Position numbers and translations under genes: made by a program. A stretch of DNA of 64,000 nucleotides from Symbiodinium sp. CCMP2592 (Eukaryota; Sar; Dinophyceae; Suessiales; Symbiodiniaceae), in assembly GCA_905221615.1 (NCBI GenBank), contig CAJNDT010004935.1, forward strand, positions 424,501-488,500, written 5' to 3'. The notes under the pieces were generated by a model. The model ran no database searches. It was not told the origin of the DNA and saw only the letters and a program-made list of their open reading frames with translations. Of this stretch, positions 10,387-22,400 are shown piece after piece. The number at the start of each line of letters is the position of its first letter. Within the stretch, counting starts at the first letter, position 1.

Positions 10387-13300
10387 AACTGACGCTCACC
10401 GATTTCTCCAGATTGCGGAAAGCCACTGCCTCATCACTCTGAACACGTGTTCGGGCCCTGACATGACATTTCAAGGACCTCAGGGTAGCAGCGTCATTGA
10501 CTATCTTCTCACCCGCAGCGCGCAAGCCACGGGCGGCAGCAAGCAGGCACGCACCATCGACTGCCCGGTGGGCAAGCACAGAGGCGGCGGACTGCACAAA
10601 CCAGTCGCTGTACACGTCCCCTTCAGGGTGTGGAAATACAGAGCCCCTGCACCCCCCGCACCGACTTGGTGTGAAAGTGCTCTGCAACAGGCAGCCCTAG
10701 AGGATTCCCCTACTGACCGTGCCTGGCGGGACGATGTTACTGAGCAGATTGCCACCGTGCCTGCGGTAGACCGCGCCGGTGTACAGCATGTATTGCACAC
10801 AGTAACCTGCACATACTTCCCAAAAGCTCGCGTATCTGAACGGGTAGCCCCTTGGCAAAGTGATCTGGTGCAAACACCCACAAGGCGACTTTGGCTGTTG
10901 CGCAGTCATCTCGACGGTATGCCTACCCAGACCCTTCCTCAACTGTTTGCTTTTTGGCGCAAAGCGGCCGAAGTCCGCAAGCTCGCCCGGGAATGTCGCA
11001 AAGCAAGCCGCACGGCCAGACGTATCAAATTATTGCACCAGTTGGAACTAGCAGAGGAAGCTAGCGCGCACAACCGCAGCCGGGAGCTCTTCCGCATTGT
11101 AAAGCAACTAGCGCCCAAATCGGTCAAACAGAGATTGCAACTTCGGGACTCCGCGGGCCAGCTTCTAAACCACAAACAGGGCCTGGAGGCCCTGCGCAAG
11201 TACTGCCTCCAAACCTTCGCTAAAACCAAGACCCAGCCCAGGGCCACCCTCCCCCTCACGCAGTGCCCCTTCACACGCGACGACTACAAGTCCGCGCTCG
11301 CGCGCGGTGCTCATCACAAGGCGGTTCCCCGCGAGCACGCGCCGGTCCTCGCATGGCAATTAGCTGGGGACGCAGTGGTAGAGTCTGGCCACGCAGCTGT
11401 CCTGTTCTGGTGGGGTCAGGGTGCCTTCCCGGCTTCACCGCCAGACTGGACGAATGGAGATCTGGTGTGGGTTCGTAAACCCAACAAAGCACCCACGCAC
11501 CCATCGCTGCTTAGGCCCCTCTGCATTTTAGGTGTGGAAGCCAAGACGGTAGCCATAATGATTCGAGACAAAATCACCCCTTTAGCCGAAAAATTCTTGA
11601 ACTCCATCCCACAATATGCTTATCTTAGAGGCAGAACGGTAATGCATAGCATAGCCTATGTCCTGCAACACTGTCGCACAGCATGCGCGAGAATCTCTGC
11701 CTTCTCCCCCAACATGCATCGGAAAAGAGCGGGTGCACAAACAGCCGAAGCAACAGAGGGATTTGGTGCACTCCAAGTTGCACTGGATCTTAGCAAAGCT
11801 TTCGACTCCCTAGACAGAGAGTTGATACAAGAGGCTTTGCTGGAAGCTGGTGTTCCCCCAGACTTGGTGCAAATCACCATCCAGCTCCTTTCCTCTACCA
11901 CGTACCGTCTCATTGTTGGTGATCAGCGCGAGACCGTCACCACGACAAACGGAATTCGCCAAGGATGCCCGCTGTCGCCAGTGTTGTGGTCCTTAGCGTC
12001 AGGAATCATTTACAAGAAGTTTCAGTCCCGTCTGGACAGTGAAGCGTGTAATGCCATAACTCTTTTTGCCGACGACCATCATGTTTGGTTTCAGTTTACC
12101 TCCCCGCGAGGATTCCACCACGCATTACGAGAACTCGGAACTCTCATGTGCGTGCTCACCGACGCAGGCCTTAATGTCAATGCCGACAAATCCGTTGCAC
12201 TGCTAGAAGTACGTGGAAACAAGCTTCGCAAGGCCGTGAGGCAACATCAGAGCAAAACGGCACAGGGGTGGCAGTTGAGGGTCCCGATAGGCAAATGTAG
12301 GACTGTAAACATACCGATTCAACAGCAGGCAAAATACCTCGGAATATTTATTTCCTACAGAAACTTCGAGGACAAAACCATAGAGAATAACATTCGAAAG
12401 GCTAAGGCTCGTTTCTCACAGCTCAGGAAGGTGCTGACTAGCAAAAGCAGCCTCTCAGTCTCTGCTAGGGCACGGCTGTGGAAGGCCTGCCTGCAACCGG
12501 TCTTCATGTACGCTCTCCATGCAGTAGGCATGACTGACCACGGAGCTTACCTACTCCATGTCGCCATTGTCAAACAGCTCCATGCAATAACAAACAGCCA
12601 AGCTTTTCTCACAAAAGAGAGCACCCAGGAGCTGATGGGCCGCATCGGGGTCGAACCGCCGGTGGCCTACTTGGAGCGCATGGCAAACAACCTTGCTGCT
12701 GAACTGAAGCTCTGCCCTGCAGCACTGCCGCTCGCTACTGCTCCGAGTGTCGCGGAGCACCTGGGGCATGCGCTACTCACAATTTCGGCCCTGAGGCAGC
12801 ATCAGATGCCGCCGCCACGGAGTGATGGGCAAGCTGTGGACCCCAGCGACTCTTGTGTTTGTAGCAACTGTGGCATGCAATTCAGCTGCTTAAAAGCCCT
12901 GAGGACTCACCGACGCCTTAAGCACAAAATCAAGTTAGATGCAACTAAACTCGAAGCCAGGCGCTGTTCAGTGGACGGCATGCCGCAGTGCCGTTACTGC
13001 CTATCCAGCTTCCCTCGTTGGTATGATCTTGAAAAGCATGTTAAACTACTGGCATGCAAAGGCCTGGTAGCGGCTGACGCGGCCCTGCAGGAACCAACAA
13101 GCTGCACCACTAGGAACTCTGACCAGCCTGCGGTCTCGCCGCGCTGGATGCTCCAACATGCTGTTGAACTCATCCAGGGTGCCCATTTAGGAGACATAGA
13201 CAGACCGTGGCACCTGAAGAAGATCTTAGAGTATGGCACAAACAAACAAGATATGAGTAGCTTTTGCAGTGTGTGTGGGCAGTGGGTGGCCAGGGCCGCT

Positions 13301-13438
13301 TCCCTCAAGACTCACTGGCAGCGTCAGCACCCAAAAGAGTGGAAGCATTATCAGGTAGAAAGAAGCACAGCTGCTTGTAAAACGAGCGGCCAGGTTCCCT
13401 GGAAGCACTGGGCACAGTGCGTGCCTGTTCTGCGGTAG
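10370..13438 (+). pseudogene. LINE element 1 endonuclease C-end, reverse transcriptase and zinc fingers
   Basis: One frame runs open for about 3 kb. It completes the endonuclease (VIDYLLTRS), then carries RT blocks: LRPLCILGVEAKT, ALDLSKAFDSLD (motif A Asp), GIRQGCPLSPVLW (motif B), and LFADDHHVWFQ (motif C, FADD in place of YADD). Thumb-like sequence (KYLGIFISY) follows. The C-terminal part has C2H2-type fingers: CVCSNCGMQF...H...H, CRYCLSSF, and CSVCGQWVARAASLKTHWQRQH. The polymerase makes cDNA from element RNA at the nicked target. The frame ends at 13436-13438, but the next knuckle (CLFCGRDD...QHRNTC) lies in another frame directly after, so a second frameshift occurred near 13410. Two Asp residues of motif C are kept. 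Confidence 0.85.
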
Positions 13439-13551
13439 AGACGATGTGAGCAACATTGTTCAACACCGCAACACTTGCGCCACCGCCTTTCAAGCTGCCT
13501 GCTTTCAACTTTTGGCCTGCCCGGCAGCGGCTAGGGAAGAAGACGTAGCAT

Positions 13552-14600
13552 ATGTCCGGGGGCATGGACTTAACGCACCAGATGGCAACTACCTGGGGCT
13601 CAATGTTTGGGTGGACCCCCGAAGGGCAGATCCCCCCCTCAACAGCGAACTCCCCGTACTACCAGCAGCCTGCACAGAGCGTGAACTTTCGCAGCCCGCT
13701 GCAGAAACGGCAGCGCCAGGCGACGGAGTACCCGGACGAAGAGATGATCCCGGAGGCGGAGTACACGTGGCCGAGCATGCAGCCGAGGTACCCGCGAGAC
13801 ACGACAGCTTTTGGGACTTCCTATCCGGGGGCAGAGCCGAAGGACATGATGCATCTCCTGAGACTCACGGCGAAGGCCTTGATCAACCACGAGGATGCAG
13901 TGAACCTCACAAGAATGGATCGAGGCTACGTATTGTTCCTGGGGACCCAGGGCAATACAATCCTGCCGGCTATGATAGCACTCTCGGGGAAATGGAATCA
14001 GGAAGGCGGCCTTGTGCACGGCAAGCGCGTCCCACTGCGAGCCATTTTAGCCCAAAGCTTCTTTGCAGAACTCAAGCAACGCTTGACAGCTGTGGGTTCC
14101 GATCCCAGCGGACTCACAGAGCAGCAGAGGACGGCGCTCCTCTCGAACGGCGAGTGGATCATGAAGTGGTGCTCGGTCAAAGCCGAGATGATTGCCGATC
14201 CCAGTCGACCAAGCATGAGCCTCGCTACAACCCTCCAACTCGTCGACAGCATCTGTCAGGCAGTGACAAACCCGGAGACTGTCTTGAAGTTCAACGCAAA
14301 GCCACCAGGGCTCACGGCTGCGCCCAAGAACGGACGCATCACCATGCTCTTGGAGATCTCCCAGCGCTTCCCCCAACTCATCGAAGCAATGAGAATGCTA
14401 GCGGGCCACTCGTGCCTCACGCTACTCAATGCCCAAGTGAAGTACGAATCCATGATGAGATCCCCAGCGGCTCAAGAGCTCCATCAGGCTTTCTTCTCAG
14501 GCAAGGGTGCAGCCAAGGGAAAGGGCCAGAACAGGAACGGCCAGGGCAGAGGACACTCAGCTGCAGTGCAGGGATCACAGCTGCTGGCTCATCCAGACCA
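13552..14600 (+). CDS. LINE element 1 middle domain of unknown function
   Basis: A clean frame of about 350 residues lies between the zinc knuckle and the USP domain. It has a Gln/Pro-rich start (SPYYQQPAQSVNF), then a helical, Leu/Ala-rich core with MMHLLRLTAKALINHED, GYVLFLGTQGN, LRAILAQSFFAELKQRL and IMKWCSVKAEM. It ends in a Gly/Lys-rich tail (GKGAAKGKGQNRNGQGRG) suited to nucleic-acid contact. I do not recognise the domain. It is absent from element 2, where the knuckle leads to the USP domain after about 75 residues. It could be an acquired gag-like or nucleic-acid-binding module. The frame differs from its neighbours on both sides, so it is joined to them only if frameshifts are repaired or the parts are spliced. 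Confidence 0.5.
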
Positions 14601-15511
14601 TGCCACGCATCACCATCCCGCTCTGAGGCTTCCGAGCGAGACAGTAGGGCCCCTGACTTGCCTACTTGGCTCTTCCCGAAGGCTACGGCCGGAAACTCAA
14701 AGAATTTCAGGATCCTGCGGCAAGGCCTTCTGCGACGCAAGCTCTACAATCCCCATAATTATTGTTACATCAATGCTGTTGTCTCCAGCCTTATGTGGGC
14801 TATCCTTAATACTCCCTCTCCTTGTACTCTTGAACTAAAGCAAGAAGTTTGGCCGGTCATCCTGCAGTACCACGAGCAGCAAACTAATAACCCCAACCCC
14901 CTAAACCTGACACAGGCCCTAAGAACCATCCTAACCGGTTGGCCCCACCTAGGACGTCAACATGATGCAGGTGAGTTCTTAGCGTTTGTAGGTAAAGCTG
15001 TCCTCCAACGAAGCTTCCTAGGCAGGTGGGAGGCAAGAGTCAGGGAGCACGGCGCAGTGAAGAAGGAACTACAGACAGGCCAACACACCTCCTGCCTGCA
15101 GACACGCAAGACTTGACCCTGCTGGTTCACCAGTGGTCCCAGCAACGAGGTCTGCAAGCGCTCCAGCAAGCCCCAAAACTCCTTGCCCTTGCTTTGCCCA
15201 GATTCCAAGAGTCCGATAACGGTATTCTAAAAAGAAATGACCCGCATTATGTCCTGCAGCCGCACCTCGCATTCCCCACCTTTGACGACGATGCGTTTAG
15301 TTTGACCTCGACCAACTTTCAACTCCAAGCCGTCATCATCCATGACGGGCCGAGCATCCACCAAGGTCACTACAGATGCGTGCTGCACGACAGCAGTGAC
15401 ACGTGGTGGTTGAAGGATGACAATCGCTCAGCCGTAAAGCTGGAATTTACGGATACACTCGAGTTGTGTAGAGAAAGGTCCTTTGTACTCTTGTACACTA
15501 GAGCTGACTAA
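14600..15511 (+). pseudogene. LINE element 1 USP-type (peptidase C19-like) deubiquitinase domain, frameshifted
   Basis: Two adjacent frames together give a whole USP-like domain. The first (to about 15060) has the Cys box as LYNPHNYCYINAVVSSL, matching the canonical L-x-N-x-G-N-T-C-Y-x-N spacing with Asn and Cys kept, and then GRQHDAGEFLAFV (the QQD-x-x-E-F box). The second (about 15060-15511) has LLALALPRF, then the His box HQGHYRCVLHDSSDTWWLKDD, with His, Trp and the Asp pair kept, and ends SFVLLYTRAD before the stop. USP enzymes remove ubiquitin from proteins. One frameshift near 15060 separates the boxes in this copy. The alignment to element 2 continues through the shift (WEARV to WEVRD; LPADTQD to LPAPTTG), which supports a damaged single domain. 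Confidence 0.75.
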
Positions 15512-15783
15512 GCCATCCTTCGGTCCCACATCGTAGGGGTACACAATGTGAGGGTCTTCGCATCTGACCGCACCAGGTTGGCTCCCAGGAGGCACAAAAG
15601 AGCCAATCCGCAACTGCAACTGCGCCTTTCTTTCTCCTGCTACTTGTGGCCCTCCGGGGCGGCGCGAATCATCCATGCCACAGTATCTACGGATAGGGCA
15701 TGTGCTCCTTTAAGGAGCCGCTCCCCCAAAGTGGGTAGTGTAACATGTACGCAAGCGAGACTGGACCTTGCAGCGTGGTGAGT

Positions 15784-16022
15784 GAGTGAGCACTACCACC
15801 ACCGGTACCACTACCGCCCCCACTACCACTACCGCTACCGCTACCACTACCGCTACGACTACCACTACTACTTCTACTACTTCTACTACTTCTACTACTA
15901 CTACTACAACTACTACGACACTGATATCACTATCACTATTACTATTACTACTACATACTACTACTACGACGACTACTACTACACCACTGCTCCTCCTCCT
16001 ACTACTACTACTACTACTACTG
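15784..16022. repeat. (ACT)n/(ACC)n array right of LINE element 1
   Basis: CAC TAC-type triplets with TTC TAC and ATC ACT variants. It begins where the LINE 3' tail ends. Confidence 0.9.
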
Positions 16023-16029
16023 CTTGTGA

Positions 16030-19000
16030 TTCAAAAATAAGCAAGTCCCCGGTTCTTCCGTATGCCTTCGAAGGTCTTCGGCCAAAGGCTTTGGGCGTCG
16101 CAGCTTTTGGAAATGCGTGCCGCTCGTTCTGGGCACCCGGCTGCATATTGCTCCTGCACAGACGGTCGAGCTTACTAATCCGCCTGCAATCATGGTCCCA
16201 TCGCCTGGAAAAATGGTGCCGAATGCAGGGAATGAGCACACAGGCGTCTATACGTTCTAGTGGTGTTTGATATTCTTACGGGGCAGTGGCATCAACACCC
16301 TGCACCTCAACTGGGCATGCAAACCAAAGCTTTGGGTGACTGCTGAAAAACCCCATGCGCGAATCCACACCGTCCGAAAGAAGTCAGCCCGCCTGCAGGA
16401 ATTGCTACATCCAAGCACCCTACCTATAGCTAGAGTGACAAAGTACAAGTGACATGACATCGGGGTCCGTTTTCAGATCCGAGCAGATCTGCCGTGCTTC
16501 CCGCAGCTTGGCACAGGCGCCCAGGTGATGCCGAAGCATGCCGGCTTCTGCCTTTGTGAGCATTGGGGTCATTGGGGCCTCAGGAACCGCAGACTTGCAA
16601 ACGAAACACGCACAAAACCTGCAACCAATAGGGAATTATGCTCATCTAGCCCTTGTCGCTGAGTGAGTGTAGCCAGCTCCGACTCTGTGAAGATAAATTG
16701 GCCGGGGAGCCCGGAGCTCTTAACCTCCACGCCTCCAACCCACAGCCATGACACCCAAAAAGCCTCCTGCCTGCCCGCCGGCCATTGACGGCGTGGGCGG
16801 GATCTCGGATGGGTTACGATCGCAAGTACTTTGCTTGAATGGAAGTTGGAGTCCAACCCCCGGCTTAGGGCTGTGTGCCGCAAGTTCCTGGGAGGACTAC
16901 ACGACTGACTACTGCAAGGGTCGGGAGGACTCGGTGCGTCCACGTCCCGGAAGCTACCGTGATCATGGGGTGTGCTCTCGCGTGGGGGGCTCTCCATAGC
17001 TTGAGTCCCCGTGCCGTGGTCAGGATCTCGTGCAGGGCCTGGCAAAGCTTTCAACTTGACAGCTCCAGTTCGCGAGCCACGACATTGCAAACATGATTCC
17101 AGCCGGAAGGCACATCACTGCAGCTCCTCCGTTGCACCGAAGGGTAGGTCGGTTCGGCAGTCGACTGCCACAATAGGCTCATGTCAAACCTCCCCTTAAG
17201 AAGCCCGAAACACTTCATCTGTCGCGAGACGGCTTCAGAGGTACAAGACCATTCGTCCCCTCAACTGTTCCCAGTCCTGCAAGGTAGCATCAATCCTGAA
17301 CTGCCATGCGCAACAACACAACTGAAAGCCGGCCGCTCCGGAGAAGGGACTGATGTGGGAACCGGTGAATGTTGAACGACGGTCTTACAGCTACTTCATG
17401 TCATTATTCTTGTGAGACACTCGGTGCCGCCATGCCGCGGCCCAAGCCTTGCAACCTTAAGCCTAAAGCCGAAATAGTACCCGATCTCCCAAGAGAACGG
17501 AAGCCTGGCCACAGCTGGCAATGCGGTCAGTCAGAGCCAGTGCTCGATCTCGGCAACCGAAGCTTCGGAGGCAAGGCTTCGAAGGCTGAGATCGGAAGAT
17601 GCCCAAAGCACCCCGCCCCACCCCAAAACCCCTCGCCCCAGCCAAAAAAGAAGATACACCGCCAACTTCCAAAATGCGAGGTGCCAAACCGTTACTGTAC
17701 GAGCTTCGACCAGAGCTGTGGCCCATTCAGAGAAGTGGAACATGTGCAGTTTATGCGAACTAGATTCTTGTTACCAGAAGCATTGGTTCGATACACCCCT
17801 CATACATTCAAACCTAACAAAACTTCAAGCTTCTGACAACTCCGCCATTCTGAAGTGCCCTGCATATGTGCTTGAAGTGCTTGGCCCGTGTCCTATTACC
17901 GTTATGACCACTGTTCCCGCCTTTGGCGTCGCTAACCAGCCGATGCGAGGCAGCCATGTTACGCTAAGGGCTGTTTCGTGGAACCTTGGAAGTTCAGGGC
18001 TCAGTGCCTGCAAAGAGTGCTGGCCGCCAGTAAGTGCGCTGCTCCGATTTCGATGGTGCATTTTGATGCTCTGGTCTTGGCTTTGGCTTATGCGAGGCCT
18101 GAAGCCGGCGTAAGAGTTTCTGAAGCTCTTTTACTGCGGCCTCGTCTTACTTCGTACAAAACAACCTCCAGGCACCGTCTGGTCTTTTGCGCATGCAGCT
18201 GGCTCTTCAGTGTTCTTCTCATGTCACAGCTTCAACCAAGCGTACAGGTCTTGCAGGCTTTCACAGTCGGGAACCCGGGTCCTCCAATATCCTAACCATC
18301 TCAGCCCGAAGGAACCCTCAAAGCCTCAAAAACCCTAAGCATCAACCCCGAAGCCCTCTACAGCAATCTCTGGAGTGAGTGAAACCTACCGAAACAATGG
18401 GGTCTCTATTTGGACGCTTCAGGTTTCCGAGAATTCGGTGTGGAGCCCAGGGGTTGGGATCTCTGGAGGTAGGATTTGATTTAAGGCTCAAGTCGCCTGT
18501 AACTCGGCATTCCTTGAAGCGTGACCGGTGTACCCCGAGTTGACCCCAGGCAGCACCAGGGAGACTCAGAGTCCAGGGCTATCTTGATCAGCTGTCTGCA
18601 GACGTGCAAGAGTCATCGTGTGGGGCACCTTTTTTGCCGACGCGACGCTGCGGTTTGCGAGGTTTGAGATCCAGGCACTTGCCTAGTCACAGCAGTTTGG
18701 GAACGATCCTCACCGATCTGGGTCTCCGTCTGTCTTCCAAGGCTCTTGGGACCCCCGCAGTGCCAAGAAGTTGCTGGCCCCGACTATATTAAACCCCACA
18801 TCCCCAACCGATGCCCCACCGGGGACCACGTCAGGGCAGGAAGCCCTCAAGTCAGCGACTTCCCCAAACTCCTCGATACGCCGGCTGGGCGTGTCCGTGA
18901 AACAGGGAATCCTTCCGCTACACCCCGGGCCAGGGCCCGGGGAGTTCTGAGCTTCTATGGACATTTCTGCGAAACGAAGACCCCACCGCTTATGCATAAA

Positions 19001-20150
19001 TGTCTGCATGTATGCATGTATATGTATGAATGTATGTACGTGCGTAACGCGATGCAAAAGTAAGCAAGTAAGTCTGTCTGTGCCATTTTTTCTCAAGGCT
19101 TTCTGGCTGTAGGTTGTCTCTGAGGATTTGCTTCCACCCCCTCCCCTGCATCACGGGCTGCCTTCTTCTGCTCTTGTGGATCGTGAGCACTCTGGGGATG
19201 AAGCACATAGCAAGTCACGGATCGGCAGCTCGCAGCTGACATCAGCCAACGGGGGACACTGCAACAGGGAGCGACTGAGCCTGCGGAGTGCAAGTTCGCA
19301 TTGCATGGTGGGTTGACTGCTCGCCACCCAAATTGTGGCGAACGACGTTGAACCTTTGTCAGGGGGGACTCACCAATCGCTACCAGTACGGAGATGAGAC
19401 AGTGTGGCAGCTGTGTGCCCCAGCCAGCTCGGGGTCCCAAGTCCCCAGGTTGACACATGCTCTGGCCTCATTCTTGGTCTTCTTATCTTGCGCATGCTGC
19501 CTACACCATCCTACACCTGCACCGGGCGAAGGAGTACAACACAAAGCCCAGGATTGCTGCCGGGCTTCAGTTAGTAAGGGCCAAAGCGCTGTGCGTAACC
19601 GGCTACGGTCAGTAAGCGCGAGAAAGCTGCAGCAGCCGACTGGCCCTTGCTGTTGTGTTCTTGGAGACTTGGAGGCGCGTCCTTTCCGAGGCGGAATTTC
19701 TGAATAACGCCTCTGCGGTGTTGCCGCCTTTCGGTTGGAGGGGCCACTCTTACTATGTAGTAAGAGCGCGAAGGCAGTGTGCCGCTTGGTGCGGATGAAG
19801 GCCTCTGCTCGCTGTGTGGAGGCGGTGGCGTTTTTTATTCGTTGCTTTGACGCTTTACGGTCTGCGCTGCTATGGCTGCTATGGTTTACTGTCGGATGAG
19901 GTTTGTCCTCTCGACACGGGGCGAATACGCGAGATTCTGGTGTGACCACTCCCCGCGTTCTCTTTCAGCATCGTCTTCCATAGACACGATGCGAGCATAG
20001 GCATAACCTACAACGCTTGGTCTTTGGGCAATGGTTCTCCATCTGCCACTCAATCCGTTGCTGGGTAGATGGCGCCTAAGAATGGCCGCGACATTCGCGT
20101 TTGTCGCCTGCATCGCTAGCGGTCACTGATTGCGTCTGCAAAGTGCAAAA
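16030..20150. other. No recognisable gene
   Basis: Frames are short and unremarkable. Direct scan found no RT, kinase, ATPase or repeat-protein motif and no convincing AG|G to G(T/C/A) exon. A spliced-leader-like stretch at 19080-19097 is discussed among the rejected items. Confidence 0.5.
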
Positions 20151-20172
20151 AGTGGAGGTATGCGTGTTTGTG

Positions 20173-20283
20173 TGTGCGTGCATATATATACATATACAAA
20201 TACATACATACATACATACATACATCCATCCATCCATCCATGCATGCATGCATGCATGCATGCATACATACACACACACACAT
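20173..20283. repeat. Compound microsatellite (ACAT)n-(ATCC)n-(ATGC)n-(AC)n
   Basis: Four successive motifs differing by one base each. The ATGC block is self-complementary and could extrude as a cruciform. Confidence 0.95.
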
Positions 20284-20586
20284 GCCAATAACATGAGAAA
20301 CTAAAACTAAACGAAGTCCCTACCAGGCTTTTTTTCGAGGCTCCGATACCTAATTGCCACAGTCCCCTGTCCACACCCGTGCGTGCAGCATGCCGTTGTG
20401 AATGCCTGCAGTGATGGTGCGAGAACCATGGTTATCGTGACGATCATGTTGATGCTCAGCACGTGTCATTAAGTGTCGGAACATCGGGCAAAGTGGGGTA
20501 AAACGGAAACGATAGCGAGCTACGGAAAGCGAAGGCCCCGAATCCTGAAGCTTGTCTTCGCACGGAGCTCAAGAGCTCTTGTGCCT

Positions 20587-20660
20587 GCAAGGGTTTCGGC
20601 GCTCCCACTCGGACGGACCAGGCGAGGCATGTGGTTCCAAGTCTGTGAAGGAAGTGAAAG
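20587..20660 (+). repeat. Dispersed repeat, copy 1
   Basis: Carries GGGTTTCGGCGCTC, then CCAGGCGAGGCATGTGGTT. The same 65-75 bp core occurs at 23147-23220 and 50671-50736, all in the plus orientation. Confidence 0.75.
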
Positions 20661-22203
20661 ACTGTAGCAGGAGCTAGTAATCTTGCAGGGTTCAGGGGTG
20701 TGAGTCGGAGGTTAAGGAGTGAGTGCAAAGCCCATCAAACGCTTCAGGGCCGTGGATCCTTGCCACCCCCAGCTGCATAGTCATTGACGAGCTTCCTGAG
20801 CTTTGCGAGTCTTGAGGGCTGGAGGGTCAACGGCTCTCTGAAGCTAGTTCCCACCATAAAGTGTCTGTCGGTGGATTGTCAGAAGCCGGGGGCTCCCGCG
20901 AGCCTATGCCGAACTCTACCTTCCGGGCCCCGCTTACAATTCGAGGTGGCTGTGGTCTGGCAGGATTTTGGCTGCTTCGATTCCACGTCGCCGCTCCGGG
21001 TCGGGGTTACTGTGTTGCGACTTTCCCTCGCCAAGTCCAACCCAAAACAACAAATGCAAGCCTGAGTCCTAAGCCTGAGTGCTGACCCAATGATGGAAAA
21101 ACCTCTTCTACGAGGATCTACACACAAAGCGGGATACACTGCGTCTTTATCTCGGCTACGAATCAGGTCTATGAGGAATGCATGCAGTGGATGTGCATGC
21201 AGACAGGTTGTCTTCGCTCAGGCCGGCATAGCTCAGCTCCAGATTCATGCATCGAAGCTCAGCAAGCTTGGGTCTACAATTTTCTGTCCAGCATGTATGC
21301 ATGTACGTACCTGTGCATACACATGAATATATCAGTTGTATACCATTTAGAGATACAGCCGTCTAAAATCCAGCATTTGTTTTGTTTGTTCGGTCTTGTC
21401 CCCTGTTGGCTTGCTTATCTACGTATCTACATACCAGCTTGAATACATCGACGGCAGCTGTACGGTTCTTGTGACTTGTGACTGTGGTGCGGTCTCTAGC
21501 CCTCCTGAGTTTCTCAAGTCGTGCAGGGCGTCTTGAGGTTGGCTGCGATCTCCTTCTTGTTCTCGTCTGCCACGAGATCTATGTAAACGATGCCCTGCCA
21601 GTTTTAGGGGGTTTAGGCCGTGAGACTGTTAGACTATACATGTGAGAAGACCAGTCCAGAAACTGTGGAGCAAGAATTGCAAATAGAGTGAGACGGTGTG
21701 AGGATTCATACTGCTGCGATAAAAGGTATGATAAACCGTAGCAGGCGACAGGATTGATATATCACGCCGTGATGCCACATTGGATAGCGATGTTAGGCAG
21801 CTCAGCACAACGCACAACACTAGACAGTGAACGCCTGTGTGGGCACACATACCTCCCCCAGCTATCTGCTATCCATCCATCTGTGCATATAGGTACCCGC
21901 TTGCATCTCCCACGTATTTGCTATGTTGAGCAGAAAGGGCAATGAGCACATGCAACAGCGAGTAACGCAACAGCGGATGCAGCCACAACAGATAGTTCAA
22001 GCAAGGGCAAGAACTGGCGCCACAGCACAGTAGAGTACAAAAATCAACAGTCAGCAAACATAAGAAGGATGTAACTGCCTGTACAGACAAACATAAACCG
22101 ACATACTTGAGTACATACCTACATAATTGCACACACAGGCAGTGCATTACTTACATTACGATGCATAGACGAGCCTCAACTTGCTATATCTTGATATAAC
22201 AGC

Positions 22204-22400
22204 TACACGTGCGACACCGTCAGGCGCAGAGTACAGATGCAAGAAGAGCACGAGACGTAGTGTCATCGGACTTTGGAAGAGCTGAGCTGGCGACATCCAA
22301 GTGGTCATACTCGTGCTGAAAAACTCGAGCTTCGTCACCTGCCCGTGGCCCTCTTCGAGAAACAGCTGCCGAAATCTGAAGCCAATCTGTTGCTGCAGGC
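22204..22400 (-). CDS. Possible exon, unrecognised protein
   Basis: A minus-strand frame reads IGFRFRQLFLEEGHGQVTKL and then PMTLRLVLFLHLYSAPDGVA. Its composition looks protein-like, and it lies between a GCAG acceptor and a possible GT donor near 22204. No family is recognised and no partner exon was found, so it could be chance. Confidence 0.22.

Larger units (their letters stand above)
8773..15783 (+). mobile_element. LINE element 1: AP-endonuclease/RT non-LTR retrotransposon with a C-terminal USP domain, degraded
   Basis: A 7-kb plus-strand element. The order is an ORF1-like segment (8842-9720), AP endonuclease (9775 to about 10630), reverse transcriptase (about 11500-12300), C2H2 zinc fingers (12850-13330), a C-x2-C knuckle (13410-13500), an unassigned middle domain (13552-14600), and a USP-type cysteine peptidase domain (14690-15511). 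The reading frame changes about five times and an amber codon separates ORF1 from the endonuclease, so this copy is unlikely to be autonomous. Both ends meet (ACT)n-type arrays (8600-8772 and 15784-16022). No poly-A tail or clear target-site duplication was found; the limits given are the edges of the arrays. A short palindrome (GCTCC TTTAA GGAGC) lies in the 3' tail near 15707-15721. Confidence 0.85.

Noticed and set aside
16748..17196. Overlapping plus-strand frames as small genes
   Set aside because: Short, mutually overlapping in different frames, with no motif or splice context.
19080..19097. Relic of the dinoflagellate spliced leader (GCCATTTTTTCTCAAG)
   Set aside because: Only about 15 of 21 positions match the known leader; the GG before CTCAAG is missing, and no retrocopy of a processed gene follows it.
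21222..21290. tRNA-like stretch with TAGCTCAGC
   Set aside because: Only an A-box-like piece is present. No T-loop GGTTCGA-type box and no pairing acceptor stem at the right distance.
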